Of a stretch of DNA of 64,000 nt, positions 1 to 12,590 are shown piece by piece (within the stretch, counting starts at the first letter, position 1; each line of letters begins with the position of its first letter). The stretch is from Mauremys mutica (taxonomy: Eukaryota; Chordata; Testudines; Geoemydidae). The stretch spans positions 104,695,222 to 104,759,221 of the forward strand of contig NC_059075.1 in assembly GCF_020497125.1 (NCBI RefSeq), in the 5' to 3' direction. Made by a program: the position numbers and the translations under genes. A model generated the notes under the pieces. That model had not been told where the DNA came from. It saw nothing but the letters and a program-made list of their open reading frames with translations, and did not search any database.

Positions 1-1397
1 ATGTTTATAGTTAAGGTTTCAGGTCAGCTTTCACCCAAAGCTTCCTGTTTTCACTCACTGATAGCTTACTCAAAATGCTTTATGGTTGCTCGTCCTTCCC
101 TTGAGTAGCTAGCTCTTCTAGGCCAGCATGATTCTAGTCTTCTGCTATAGTTCGCAGTCCTTGCAGAGCACCAATGTTATAGGTCTCTTGTCTTCACATC
201 CCCCCTTGCTTACCTCACTCTTTCTCAATGGGTGTAGGTGAAGAGTACATTGAGCTGGGTCTTTGCAAGTTAAGGCTAGTGCTCAAAGCTTTGTCTTCTT
301 TTCCTATGTATAGCCAGACTCTTGTGGATGCTTGTTGGTAAAGGGACAACAGGCTGGCTTGCCATAGGATATGACAGGTGGCCAAAGATTCATCCCCTCT
401 TGGAGGAGTCCATTGTTCCCCCACATCTACTCTTTTTTTTTTTTTACAGCTTTTCTTCTTGGACATCTCAGCACAGACTGACTCATGTTTCAAGAATGTA
501 CTACTAATTTCTTTTTACATTTCTCCCAGTGTATGAGAAGTGAGGAGACAGAATGGCTGATTGATTATTATTATTTGGCACTGCCATTGTACCTTATATC
601 CAAGGATCTTAAACATACTTTACAAATATTAACTAAATACGCCTCATCACACCCTGCTTGTAGTTCGTAAGAGAAATGGGCTCATGTCACCCACCACAAA
701 AATCCAGCCACCAACTCTGGGGTAGAACACAACAGCTGTTTAACACCACACAGCACAACAGTTTAGGGTGGGTTATGATTAACCTTTGGCTGAATCCTCT
801 TAGCTCCAAACTGTGTAAATGCACACATTGTATATGCTCTGTTCTTTCCTCTTCCATCTGCAGAAATCTGGTGTGTTCTCATCAATTTACTGCACTTACA
901 AAATTCTGAATCATGGAACAGAGATTATGGGGAACTTTTCTGATGTTAAAAATCAGTCCATGCTTCTGGGCTATCTTTATTCTTCTGTCTTTCATTTTGG
1001 CCAATGCCTGTGTGACCCAGACTAGTGGCAGTTAATTCAGAAAGGACTTCTGTTGAGATGTCAGGTAGATATATTTATTGTGTATCTATTCACCAGACAG
1101 ATGTACTCCAGCCATATTTTAGATCACTAGGGCTCACAGTTACATACTAAAAGGAGTTCATGAAGTTTTATGTTTTTCTCTCTTGAAACACTCATTTCAG
1201 CCAGCCCCGAAGAATCTGAGCCTATGTAAAAGTATATTGAGGCAAGTCACGTGCAACTACTATGACACTCCTCTTCCTTTCATTATTATTTATTTGTATT
1301 TTAGGTGACCCCTCATAATGCTACTGTGACTGGGTCCCCATTGTGTTTGTCATTGTACAAACACATGATAAGAGACAGTCCAGGCCCCACCGAGCTT
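1..1397. other. Non-coding stretch with one old repeat fragment
   Basis: No exon or RNA gene is recognisable. Around 565-665 there is an old amniote-wide interspersed repeat, recognised by its wording (ATTATTATT, then a 'ccaaggatctt..ca..ctttacaaa' stretch) that usually precedes a reversed MIR-like end. The rest looks single-copy. Short ORFs here have no recognisable domain. Confidence 0.4.
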
Positions 1398-4300
1398 AAG
1401 AACATAATAATGGTCATACTGGGTCAGAGCAATGGTCCACCTAGTCCAATATTCTGTCTTCCAACAGTGGCTGGTGCCAGATGCTTCAGAGGGAATGAAC
1501 AGAACAAGGCAATTTATTGAGTGATCCATCCCCATGGTCAAGTCCCAACTTTCTAGCAGTTTAGGGTCACCCAGAGCATGGGGTTGCATCCCTGACTATC
1601 TTGGCTAATAGCCATTGATCGATCTATCCTCCATGAACTTATCTAATTCTTTTTTTAACCCAGTTATACTTTTGGCCTTCACAACATCCCTTGGCAATGA
1701 CCTCCACAGGTTGACTGTATGTTCTGTGAGAAAGTACTTCCTTTTGTTTGGTTTAAACTTGCTGAGCATTAATTTCATTGGGCAACACCTGGTTCTTATG
1801 TTATGTGAAGGGGTAAATAACACTTCCTTACTCACTTTCTCCACTCACTCATGATTTGATCATATCTCAATTTAGACATCTCTTTTCTAAAATGAATACT
1901 CCCAGTCTTTTTAATTTCTCCTCAGATGAAAACTGTTCCATACCCCTAATCATTTTTGTTGCCTTTCTTTGTCTTTTTTCCCTATATTTTTTTTGAGATA
2001 GGGCTACTAGAACGGCACACAGTATTCAAGGTGTGGACATACAATGGATTTACAGAGTAGCATTATGATATTTTCTGTCTCATTATCTATCCCTTTCCTA
2101 ATGATTCCTAATATTCAATTAGCCTTTTTGAGTGCTGCTGCACATTGAGCACATTTTCACAATAACTCCAAGATCTCTTTCTTGAGTAGCAACAGCTAAT
2201 TTATACTCCTTCATTTTGCATATATAGTTGGAATTATGTTTTCCATTGTGCATTACTTTGTGCATTATCAGCATTGAACTTCATCTGCCATCAGCTTTGG
2301 ACTTAAATATGTCGAGGAATTTTGTATCGTCTGCAACTTTTACCACCTCCTTGTTTACCCCTTTTTCAAGATCATTTATGAATATGTTGAACAGCACTGG
2401 TCGCAGCACAGATCCTTGGGGAACCCTGCTATTTACCTCTCTCCACTGTGAGAACTGACCATTTATTCCTACCCTTTCTTTACTAATTTTTAACTAGTTA
2501 CTGATCTATAAGAAGACCTTCCCTCTTATCCCAAGATTGCCTACTTTGCTTAAGATATTTTGATGAGGGATCTAGTCAAAGGCTTTCTGAAAGTCCAAGT
2601 ACACTATATCCATTGGATCACTCTTGTCCTCATGTTTGTTGACTCTCAAAAATTCTAATAGATTGGTAAGGCATGGTTTCCCTTTACAAAAGCTGTGTTG
2701 ATGCTTCCCCCAACAAATTGTGTTTATCTGTGTGTCTGATAATTCTGTTCTTTGCTATAGTTTCAACCAATTTACCTGGTACTGAAGTTAAATTTACTGG
2801 CCTGTAGTTGCCAGGATTACCTGTAGAGCCATTTTAAAAAATTGGCATTACATCAACAATCCACATGTCATCTGATACAGAGGCTGATTTAAGCAATAGA
2901 TTACATAACACAAATAGTAGTTCTGAAATTTCATATTTGAGTTCCTTCAGAAGTCTTGGGTGAATACCATCTGGTCCTGGTGACTTATTACTGTAAATTT
3001 ATCAGCTTGTTCCCAAACCTCTTCTATTGACAGCTCAATCTGGGACTGTCCCTCAGATCTGTCACTTTAAAAGAATGGCTCAGGTGTGGAGATCTCCCCC
3101 ATATCCAATAGAATGAATTCATTTAGCTTCTCCACCTTGGCCTTGTCTTCCTTGAGTGCTCCTTTAGCACCTTGATCGTCCAGTAGCCCCACCAATTGTT
3201 TGGTATTTGTCCAGCTTCTAATGAACCTCGTTTTTGTATCTTTTGCTAGTTGGTCTTCAAATTCTTCTTTGGTCTGCCTAATTATATTTTTACACTTGAC
3301 TTGCCAGAGTTTATGCTCCTTTCTATATTCTTCTATAGGATTTGACCTCCAATTTTAAAAAAATGTATTTTTGTCTCTGCCTGTTTGTTTAGCCATGGTA
3401 GCATTTTTTGGATCCTCTGGGTATTTTTTTATTTGGGGCACACATATAGTTTGAGCTTCTGTTATGGTGTTTTTAAAAAGTTTCCATGCAGCTTGCAGAC
3501 ATTTCACTCTTGTGACTGTTCCTTTTTAATTTCCATTTAACTAGCCTCCTCATATTTATGTAGTTCCCCTTTTTTAAGTTAAATGCTACTGTAATGGGTT
3601 TCTTTGGTATTTCCCCCCTACAAAGATGTTAGATTTAATTACATTATGGTTGCTGTTACTGAACAGTTCAGCTATAATCACCTCCTGGAACAGTTCCTGT
3701 GCATCGCTTACCACTAAATCAAGAATTGTCTGTCCCCTTGTGGGTTTTAGGACAAACTGCTCCAAGAAGCAGTCATTAATGGTGTCTAGAAATTTTATCT
3801 CTGCATCCCATCCTGAGGAGAAAGGAGACATGTTCACAGTCAATATGGGGATAGCTGAAATCCCCCATTATTATTGGGTTTTCTGTTTGTGTAGCCTGTC
3901 TAATCTCCCTGAGCATTTCAAAATCACTATCAGCATCCTGGTCAGGTGGTTGACAGTATATTCCTACTGCTATACTCTTATTATTATCATTTAAGCATGG
4001 AATTTCTATTCATAGAGATTCTATGATACTGTTTGATTCATCTTAAGATTTTTACTATATTTGACTCTATGCTTTCTCTTTCATACAGTGCCACTCCACC
4101 ACCAGTGTGACCTATTCTGTCATTCCTATATATCTTGTACCCTAGTATTATCGTATCCTATTGATTATAATCATTCCACCAAATTTCTGTGATGCCTACT
4201 TGTATTAATATCATTATTTAATTTCAGGCACTCAAGTTCACCTGTCTTAGTATTTAGACTTCTTGCATTTGTATACAAGCAGTTATAAAATTTGTCAATA

Positions 4301-4428
4301 TTCAGTTGCTTGCCTTTGCGTGATGAAATTGAATGAGACTCTTTTTCATTTGACTGTTTCTCTTGATTTCCTACCTATAGGTTATCAACGTCTATTCTCT
4401 CCTTTTCACTAGAATATAGAATATCCCC
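1398..4428 (-). mobile_element. Old CR1 LINE, 3' part and endonuclease region, decayed
   Basis: This is a long minus-strand CR1 non-LTR retrotransposon. CR1 copies itself by target-primed reverse transcription using an apurinic-type endonuclease and a reverse transcriptase. The 3' end lies at about 1398 (aagaacataa..tggtcatactgggtcag in plus orientation). Minus-strand translation of 1605-1844 gives the CR1 C-terminal region (CPMKL..SKFKPNKRKYFL..VNLWRSLPRDVV). Translation of 3586-3843 gives the end of the endonuclease domain (FLEQFVLKPTRGQTILDLV..., then SNSNHNVI where intact copies carry an SDH motif). Many stops and frameshifts separate these pieces, so it is inactive. It appears to continue at about 4970-5320 beyond a nested CR1. 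Confidence 0.85.
3586..3843 (-). pseudogene. CR1 endonuclease domain fragment
   Basis: An open stretch inside the old CR1 encodes the C-terminal part of the apurinic-like endonuclease. The TRGQTILDLV and SNSNHNVI segments match the TRG..ILDLLL and S-x-H motif region of CR1 endonucleases. The Asp expected next to the catalytic His of the SDH motif is replaced by Asn, so the domain would be inactive even if translated. It has no independent start or stop and is only a relic. Confidence 0.7.
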
Positions 4429-4965
4429 TTTTATAGACTCATAGACTTTAAGGTCAGAAGGGACCATTATGATCATCTAGTCTGACCTCCTGAACAATGC
4501 AGGCCACAGAATCTCACCCATCCACTTCTATAACAAACCCCTAACCCAGGGGTCGGCAACCGGTGGCTCATGGCTCGCCAGGGTAAGCACCCTGGCGGGC
4601 CGGCCCGGTTTGTTTATCTGCCGCGTCGGCAAGTTGGGCCGATCACGGCTCCCACTGGCTGCGGTTCGTGGTCCCAGGCCAATGCGGGAGGCAGGAAGCC
4701 GCGGCCAGAACATCCCTCGGTTCGCGCCGCTTCCTGCCTCCCGCATTGGCCTGGGACCACGAACCGCGGCCAGTGGGAGCCGCGATCGGCCGAACTTGCC
4801 AACGCGGCAGATAAACAAACCAGGCTGGCCCACCAGGGTGCTTACCCTGGCGAGCCGCGAGCCACCGGTTGCCGACCCCTGCCCTAACCTATGTCTGAGT
4901 TATTTAAGTCCTCAAATTGTGGTTTGAAGACCTCAAGCTGCAGAGAATTCTCCAGGGATTTCTGT
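4429..4965 (-). mobile_element. Nested second CR1 3' end, split by a MITE
   Basis: At about 4429 the wording changes to a second CR1 3' end in minus orientation (atagactcatagacttt, then aaggtcagaagggacc). It runs to roughly 4965, interrupted by the MITE at 4547-4881. The CR1 text resumes after the MITE (tatgtctgagttatttaag, then tcctcaaattgtgg). Upstream and downstream the older CR1 appears to continue, so this looks like CR1 inserted into CR1. The far boundary is approximate. Confidence 0.7.
4547..4881. mobile_element. Fold-back hAT MITE, 335 bp, perfect 8-bp TSD
   Basis: The element starts CAGGGGTCGGCAACCGGTGG and ends CCACCGGTTGCCGACCCCTG, a 20-bp perfect terminal inverted repeat. It is flanked by CCCTAACC at 4539-4546 and 4882-4889, a perfect 8-bp target duplication typical of hAT insertions. 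Almost the whole element is a palindrome: the left half to about 4700 pairs with the right half from about 4728, around a short centre. It encodes nothing. The paired ORFs on both strands are a by-product of the palindrome. Confidence 0.95.
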
Positions 4966-5320
4966 GTCCAAACCACGTGCTCCTTTGCATCTATTGGCTT
5001 TCCCCCAGCCCTTAGTTTAAAAACTCCTTTACAACCTTTTTAATTTTACAAGCCAACAGTCTGGTTCTGTTTTGGTTTAGGTGGAGCCCATCCTTCCTGT
5101 ACAGGCTCCTCCTTTCCCAAGAGTTTCTCCAGTTCCTGATAACCCTAAATTTCTCCTCTGAACACCATTATCTCATCCATTCATTCAGACCCTGCAGTTC
5201 TGCCTGTCTAACTGGCTCTGTGCATGGAATTGGAAGCATGTCACAGAACGTTACCATGGAGGTTTGGACTTCAATCTCTTCCCTAGCAGCCTAAATTTGA
5301 TCTCCAGGACCTCTCATTCC
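4966..5320 (-). mobile_element. Continuation of the old CR1, 5' side
   Basis: Text such as ggtggagcccatccttcctg and ctcctcctttcccaagagtt is wording I know from the region upstream of the endonuclease in turtle CR1-type LINEs, read in reverse. It probably belongs to the element starting at 1398. The 5' boundary is not visible. Confidence 0.5.
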
Positions 5321-8290
5321 CTATGTGATAACAGTTGATACTTACAAGCTAACAGTTGAAAGTTTACAAAACACGCAGAGGGCAGGAGTGACTTACCTAA
5401 GGTTACACAGCAGATTAGTACCAGAGTCAGGAACAGAACACAGTTCCAGTGTAGTGCCTTGTCTACTTGACCAACCTCCTTCCCTTCAGCAGAACTTTCA
5501 GCTGGAGCAAAAGCCAGATTTCTGTCATTTCAGCACTATTCAGAAAGCATTAAAGAGGGAGTCAAACCCCAGGCCGGTGTATTGACACCCTGAACTTGGA
5601 TCTTATTAATAGCTCCCAATAACTGTCCAAGAGAAACAACACATAATTATTTAGTATATAAATATTCACATTTAATACAAGCAGCAAGCAAAGCATTTTA
5701 AACATCACTTGAAATCTGTTGGCTAGAGATGGTAGGGTGATCGGCATAATCCTTCTTATACAAACTTTCACTCTCTGCCACTTATGCTAAGGATATTCAT
5801 GAAACATTAGCTTGATCTGAACATCTGCATCATCACTGTAGTGCATCAGGAGAACACTTATACTCTTTGTCTTAATCCATATGTCTGTACACATCCTTGT
5901 TTCCTACAGATCTTCCCCAGAGACTGTTCTTAGTCTGTAGTGTGGCCTAAAAGATAGAGTGTATCACCTGAATCTTCAGAAACAGGAATGAAACTGCATG
6001 CTTTTATAGTCCGTAGCCGTGCCTCCTACATAAATGCAGAAGACTCACTTTCTTTAGTTTCTCTGTTCTGATAAGTCTCTTGGAAGCCTCCCTTCCAGTG
6101 CACTCTCTAGGTCCACATGGCACTCCAGCACGGCCTAGACATTAGTTTTAATAAGAGCTTTCCTAGTAGGTAAAGATGGGAATAAGAGTCACCTGTTGCC
6201 AAGCAGGTTTTGAGAGCTAATCCTGACAGAAGCCACATTTCCTGGCCTTCTATCTTCCATCACCCAGCTGAGCCCAATGAGAATGCTCATCAGATCTTAT
6301 ATCACACTTCTCTCCACTCCGATTGGCTCAGCCCCTGAGCTGAGAATATATCAAGACATGTACATTTGCCTGCCATTAACGATGGCTTCTACACTGACTT
6401 AATCAGCTATTGCTTTTTTGCTCAGTAATTACCAATATCCTCTTGTTGGTTTTTTCCTGGTCACTTGTAGCGGGCTCCCTGGTCTGCTCTGCACACCTAA
6501 CTAAAACAAATCCCTTTCTCCTCCCTGATTGGTGCTCTGCCACTCTTTGGTCTTAAATATAAAATGCTGTATACAAAAACATGTAGTTTACACCTGCATA
6601 CAATGAAGTCAACAGCAAAATTCCCATTGACTTCATGGATCCAAACTTAGGCCAATGCTAGCTAGGAAAATATTAATGAGAACTGATACTAACCCTATTC
6701 CATGCCCCCTGACATCCACTGTGGGTTTTATCCAACACCCATTAAAAGACTCACATTGACTCTATTGGGCATTGGATTAGACCTATAGGTTCTGTTCCCT
6801 AACATCCTAGTTGCCAGCAGAGCTGATGTCATCACTGTAAGAATGCCACTTTTGGAGGCAGATGAAAAGCAAATAAAATAGAAACAAGGGGAAAAACAAC
6901 AAAATCAATTTAAAATGGAAAACAGTAAAAAATTGATTTTCTCTCTGTGTGAAGGGGAAAAAATCTCTCTCTCTCTTGCTCTCTCACACACACATACAAA
7001 CCTAGTCCTATAAAAAGAATGAGTAAATCTTGCAAGAATGACACAGTTCATAAACAACCACTAATTCGTGCCTCTTGTTTTCACTGCCTAATAGAGGAGT
7101 CAGGGAACTGAAAGCAGAGAAGAGGGAATCCATAAAACCTCTAGACATTCCATAAGACTGTGTACACCCTAGATCTTTTTCATAGTTTGACACACAAATT
7201 TTCATCTCACCCCCACAAACGGACCTTGGCAGGACACAGAAAAATGAGCACATAACAGCCATGTTTCTGCTGTGAGTAATCCAGCACACTCCAGTTCAAG
7301 GTTGCTTGCTGTTGGTGGAACTAAGTTTCCTGTTGTTATGTGGGAAATCTGTACTTTCCTATTACAATGAACAATGGAAAAAAATTAAACCACATTAAAA
7401 TGATATTTATTGATGAGAATTTCCCTGGTTCATTTAACATTATACAGCACATTGACCCTGTGGAATTTCATCATCTCACCCTTCTTCACATTTTTCCCAC
7501 ATCATTTCAAGTTATACACATTGTCATGTTTTCCAGTACAACAAAGGCAAAAATGTATTGTCAGTCTGGAAAAAACAATGGGCCCAGAAAAAGGTACAAG
7601 CTCTCCAGAAGGAATGGTATAATGTGAGTCTCTTACTCCCCAAGAATATCTGTCTTGAGATGACTCACAGCCCAGAGATGACAAAACTGATACTTTACAT
7701 TTAAAAGGTAACATACACAGAAAATGGAATCATAACTATCTCCCTTACCTTTAGATAGCTACAGACATGAAAGCTGCCATTGTGGACAAAACACTAGGGA
7801 ACTCCAAAACTAGAAGCACAAATCTCCACAGCTGAAGCTAAATTGCCAGCCTGTATTTGGGAGCTGTAACAGACTGACATCCCCTATAGATCAGGTGCAA
7901 AAGGGGACACACAACACACAAGGACCAGTGGGTTATACATCCACCAGACACATACCTGTGTTACCTTTTTTAGCAATCAAGCTAAAAGGGGGTCCTGAAC
8001 CTGTTCACCTGCAAGCTGAGCCAATCAGGTTGAACAGCAGTGATCAAGCAAGGTGTGAAGGGAGGAGACAACTGATTTGCACATGCTACTTGCAAAATGC
8101 TGGTGAGTTGACACGTATAATGAATATTAACAGGCAAAAACCTATATTTAGTGACAGTTAAGCTTACATCAGTATGGAAATAGGAAGTTAAAGGGAAAGA
8201 CACCAGCATTTCTCTCTCCTTCACATTGCCTACAGTGCTATTGATAATGCCCTCCACACCAGGCTCACATCCAGCTCCAACAGATGCCAA
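5321..8290. other. Non-coding stretch with a MIR fragment and simple repeats
   Basis: No gene is seen. A reversed MIR SINE remnant lies at about 5378-5480. A CT-then-CA simple repeat lies at about 6958-6997. A short 'cattgacttca' palindromic repeat fragment lies near 6590-6660. ORFs of 60-103 codons here lack domains and splice context. Confidence 0.4.
5378..5480 (-). repeat. MIR SINE fragment
   Basis: Plus-strand text gagtgacttacctaaggtta followed by cacagcag..agtcaggaacagaacacagttcc is the reverse complement of the MIR core and tRNA-derived head ('aagtgacttgcccaaggtcacacagc'). It is an old, inactive, amniote-wide SINE. Confidence 0.65.
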
Positions 8291-8446
8291 CATAAGAACG
8301 GCCCTACTGGGTCAGACCAAAGGTCCATCTAGCCCAGTGTGCTGTCTACCGACAGTGACCAATGCCAGGTGCCCCAGAGAGAATGAACAGAACAGGGAAT
8401 CATTAAGTGATCCATCCCCTGTCGCCCATTCCCAGCTTCTGGCAAA
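8291..8446 (-). mobile_element. CR1 3'-end fragment
   Basis: Text cataagaacggccctactgg followed by gtcagaccaaaggtccatct matches the 3' end of the same CR1 type as the copy starting at 1398, also in minus orientation. It ends near the 'cccattcccagcttctggc' segment. It is a 5'-truncated copy with no coding capacity. Confidence 0.85.
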
Positions 8447-10237
8447 AGAGCAATACATAGCCCAACTTCATCAAACTTGCACTCCAACAGAAAACCTTAA
8501 GGGTTACCTCAGCCATGTTAAGGCAAAATAACTTCCCAAGGGCATGGGATGTGACATTCACTTAAGTGTTGGCATAACTGAAATAAGAGCATATGCCTTT
8601 AATGGGGCTCAATTACTAGTAATAACTTTTATGTTCCTTACTCTAGAGCTCTTGCAGGGCTAGAAGCAGGTGCTGAGTCCCATTAGGAAACTGAAAAATC
8701 TCCCATTCCCAAAGGGATTAAAATCCTGTTTCTAGCCCAGGTGGATCTTGACATATTGCACCTTAAACTGCAACACTACTTTATATCCTGAAAATCTGTC
8801 ACTGGCCCAGCACTGAATCTTGTCCATCCAGGGCCCTGAGCCAGGCTATTTTAAGGGAAGGAGGAAGGGAAAACACTTTTATGATTGGTGGATTTTTAAA
8901 CAATGATAGCTGTTTGAAGCTGTTGAAATGAATCCTGGTACAGATGAATCAGTGGTCTAGGGCAGGTGAGATGATCCATCTTATATCTCTGCAGTTTATC
9001 ACAAAGATATCAACTCTACATAGGTGTAGATGACTTTTGTTGTGTTAATTATAGTACTTAGTAGAAGTGGACAAAATTCACAACAAACAGTTTTGTGAAT
9101 ATAGCTCTTTTCCTGACCTTTCCTGCAAAGAGAGATTGTAATTTTACCTATTTTTGTTTGATGTGGGTTACTTGAGAACTGTTCCCGGGAAGTACTCCTT
9201 TGAATATCAATATTCACAATTTGGTATTTGAGCTAAGTGACTGGTAATGTCAGTTACATGGTTTTGTTTCTATTCCCTGATTGGATGAGCTACCCTTTAC
9301 AAATGACTATAATCTGAAACACTTTTAGCTTCCCAGGAAATACTCCACAGTGCCTCCTTGAGCTCCTATTTCTCAAGCCTAGATTTTGAGATGCTTCCGA
9401 GCTGAGCTGCTGATTCTCACCGCTGTCTGTATATGCTCTGAATATAGAATACGTACACCAGAGAGAAGAGGCAAACAGCAGCATTGGCCAGTCGGCATCC
9501 AAGGAGCACCACCAGTGGTCTCACCAATCAGGATGACTTTGAAGGAGGTTGAGTTGACAGAATGCTGCCAGAAGGGTGCAACACGTCCTTTAAATATGGT
9601 TTATGCCGTGTGCAGGGAAAAGGACATAAGGGAGAGAGCAAGGAACATGAACAGATGGAGTAGCGGGGCCAAGGAAGCTCAATTATCCCTTGAGCTCAAA
9701 AATTCTCAGTCTGATCCTGCAAACACCTATAGTACCCAGCCCCACCTCAAGAAATAACACTCACTACACATCATTTTCAAAGCCTCTTTTCAGGCTCATC
9801 ATCACAGCACCCGTGAGAGGTAGTTAAGAATTGCTAGCTTGCATCCTACATGTGGAGAGACTAGGGTCTAGATTGTCACAATCCTGACTCTGTAGCATGG
9901 ATGCAGAAGAGGGCGTATCCCCTCCTCCCTTAGGTCCCTAGTTGGCCCATCTACTCAAACTGTGACTCTTACCATAGTGGAGAGAGTCAGGACTACTTTC
10001 CCAATAGTCCTTTCTGTAAGCAAGTGGGTGGGGAGGGGTGTTGTCTCTGCCTCTGTTTGCCAGACAGAATAGCTGCCTAGGTACACAATGGGGATGAACA
10101 GATGAAGTAACTTACTTTTCCTCCAGGGCACAGGGAGAAGTTGTGACTCATGGGAGTGGCTCTGATTTACAGTGTCCCCAGGGGCTGGTCTAGGATGGTG
10201 CAGCTTACTCACCACCTCTTGCTCAGGGCTGGGTGTA

Positions 10238-10335
10238 AAAGCACAATCTGGGCCTGAGTGACTTGCCCTAGGTCACCGAGGTTGCAAGGTTAGAATTCAG
10301 GAATTCCCAGCTCCCAGTCCTGTGATCAAACCACC
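10238..10335 (-). repeat. MIR SINE fragment
   Basis: Plus-strand gagtgacttgccctaggtca followed by ..ggttagaattcaggaattcccagctcccagtcc is the reversed MIR head. It is old and inactive. Confidence 0.65.
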
Positions 10336-10829
10336 TCTGGTTTCTATTGGCCACTTCTGTTGTATCAAAGTCAGCAGCCATTCAGTAAGAAGGCATTTTA
10401 AACTCACACACACACACAGAGCTGAAACCTCTTTGCTTTTTGCCTCATGGCCCTGTCAAATAACACCAGGTTGTATGTGTCTTTTCTTGGTTCTGTTCCT
10501 TTTTCACTTTGCAACTGCAAAGTATTAAAAAGTTAGTACAAAAATGGTATGTGATAAATAACTTTGAAGAGCCCTTGGAAGAGCAATAAAGTGTTCTTTC
10601 ATTCTTGCCTCCCCTTAGATGTGCAGGTGCAGGCAGTAAGGCAGGAGTGTAGAAAGAAACTCTTAGCCCTCTAGACAGTATAATTTCCAAAGCTGATATA
10701 ATGGTCAAACGGCACATGAACATACCAGCCCCTTTCTGTCTGTCATCATGCTTGCCTTATTGTCCTGGGCTTTGCTTTGTTCGCTGCGAGTGGGCATGCT
10801 CTGATTCTCAGCTGTATGCCAGCAGACAT

Positions 10830-11110
10830 GCTGGCGCACTGCCCACCTTAAGTACCGTGCAGGCAGGATGGCGCCTCCAATACTTAAAACAATATTTAAT
10901 GTTTTACATCATTGTGGGCTCACGGATTATTTTCCAAATCCATGAAGGACCAGTGGATCAGCATGTGGTTTGCTAATGCTGTACCAGGAAATAATGCATG
11001 AGAGGAAGAGATTAGTGAGCGGAGCGCAAGAAATTATAGCCGGCATTAGCCACAGAATAATGTACAGCATGTGATAAACTTCTCCTCCTGCGCTCTGCAG
11101 AGCATCTTAC
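10830..11110. promoter_or_regulatory. Candidate conserved non-coding element
   Basis: This stretch is single-copy, of balanced composition and free of the repeat families found elsewhere. It is dense in homeodomain-like and POU-like words (TAATGTTTTA, GGATTATTTTCC, AATAATGCAT, AAATTATA, GAATAATG). That look is typical of developmental enhancers in amniote gene deserts. This is inference from composition and motif density only; no comparison was possible. Confidence 0.25.
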
Positions 11111-12009
11111 AATGAACTTGGGAAGGGGAAAAGCACATGTAGAGGTAAAGGAATCTGCACTCAGACTTAAACACAGTTCTTTCTTTTATATAATTTCAAG
11201 CCCTACCCTCCCAAAAGAAATCCTCTAAAAAATGAAAGTATAGTTTGGATCCGCTTAAAGGATGAAAGTTACCAAACCTCACTAGGGATGTGATTTGTTT
11301 TTGAAGAATAGTGCAGTTGAAAACCAGAATACAAATCTACCTCCCACATTCATGGGGATAATGTAGCAAGACAGCTGGAAAATGTCAACATCATCCCTAG
11401 AGTGCATTCAAAAACACAATGACCTTTCTGTGAAACCAAAGGCAACCAATTTTTGGAAGGCACCTATGGGCCAGATTCTTCTACCACTGAAGTCAGAAGC
11501 AAAACTCCAATTGGCTTCAATGGGGGCTGGCACAGACTCTTGATGGCAAGTAGAATGGTGGTCGTATCTTAGATAATTACAAATTTTACCTAAATCACTG
11601 AATGAAAACAAATAATATTTAATGTGGGAGAATAGTCAGAAAATTGCCTCTGTTATAATGAACTCTTACCTCCATCCCATAAGGACAACAGAGCTACAGA
11701 AGGATTAAATTTGGCCTCACATGTCATCCAAGTCATATTTCCTTAGTTTATTAACAAAACACTAGTTTTCAGTATTGTTAGCCCTGCAGAATCAATACCA
11801 TTGAAGAGAATAAAGTCTTATTTGGGTCTAGAATACCTGTAGTAGTGGATGAGTTCTGAGTGAAGAATATGAATTTGGTGGTGATGGGCAGAACTTAAAA
11901 GAAAAGGAAATGTTTCAAATATCTGAGTTGACTTGCTGTGATTGCATTTAGAAAAATCAGGTTTCAGCTTGAGTAAAGACTAATTTTATTCACCCTCATT
12001 GTTATTAAG

Positions 12010-12440
12010 TATGTGTATCATAATAATGCCTAGAAGCTCCAGCTGAGATAGGTACCCCAATGTGCTAGACCAGGGGTTGGCAACCTTTCAGAAGTGCTGA
12101 GACGAGTCTTTATTTATTCACTCTAAGGTTTTGCGTGTCAGTCATACATTTTAACATTGTTAGAAGGTCTCTTTCTATAAATCTATAATATGTAACTAAA
12201 CTATTGTTGTATGTAAAGTAAATAAGGTTTAAGACGCTTCATTTAAAATGAAATTAAAATGCAGAGCCCCCCAGACCGGTGGCCAGGACCCGGGCAGTGT
12301 GAGTGCCACTGAAAATCAGCTCACGTGCTGCCTTTGGCACGCATGCCATAGGTTGCCTACCCCTGTGCTAGACACTATGCAGATATACAATGAAAGACAG
12401 TCCCTGCTCCACAAAGACAATTATCTAAATAAGGTTGGCA
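12010..12440. repeat. Old amniote interspersed repeat, split by a hAT MITE
   Basis: Text taataatgcctagaagctcc ... ccaatgtgctagac is interrupted by the MITE and resumes as tgctagacactatgcagata ... gacagtccctgctcc. It belongs to a widespread amniote repeat ('cattgtgctaggtgctgtacaaac..gacagtccctgcccc'). I do not know a secure family name. Similar fragments lie near 38735-38860 and 45803-45905. Confidence 0.55.
12071..12365. mobile_element. hAT MITE, 295 bp, perfect 8-bp TSD
   Basis: The ends are CAGGGGTTGGCAACCTTTCA and GCCATAGGTTGCCTACCCCTG (15-bp terminal inverted repeat, one mismatch). The flanks are TGCTAGAC at 12063-12070 and 12366-12373, a perfect 8-bp duplication. The duplication lies inside an older repeat, which confirms the insertion. 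There is no coding capacity; it would have been moved by a hAT transposase in trans. Confidence 0.93.
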
Positions 12441-12449
12441 GACAAAGGA

Positions 12450-12590
12450 GGTTCTCATATCCTCATTTATAGATGGGGAGGTGAAGGACAGTGTAATTAA
12501 GCAACTTGCCAGGAGTCAAATAGGAAGCAGCCTATGGAATACAGATCTCCACAGTCCCAGTTCAGCGCCTAAGAGTCTATTCTTATCATG
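12450..12590 (-). repeat. MIR SINE fragment
   Basis: Text cctcatttatagatggggag followed by gtgaaggacagtg..taagcaacttgccaggagtcaaatagg is a reversed MIR core and head. It is decayed. Confidence 0.65.

Larger units (their letters stand above)
8447..12009. other. Non-coding stretch, partly conserved-looking
   Basis: No exon is recognised. A reversed MIR lies at 10238-10335, a short CA repeat near 10404, and a stretch resembling a conserved regulatory element at about 10830-11110. The 123-codon ORF at 9386-9757 has no recognisable domain and no Kozak or splice context, so I do not call it. Confidence 0.4.

Noticed and set aside
4528..4927. Overlapping ORFs of about 100 codons on both strands
   Set aside because: The products repeat one another because the underlying DNA is a fold-back MITE.
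9386..9757. 123-codon plus-strand ORF
   Set aside because: No recognisable family, weak start context, and no splice or promoter signals.
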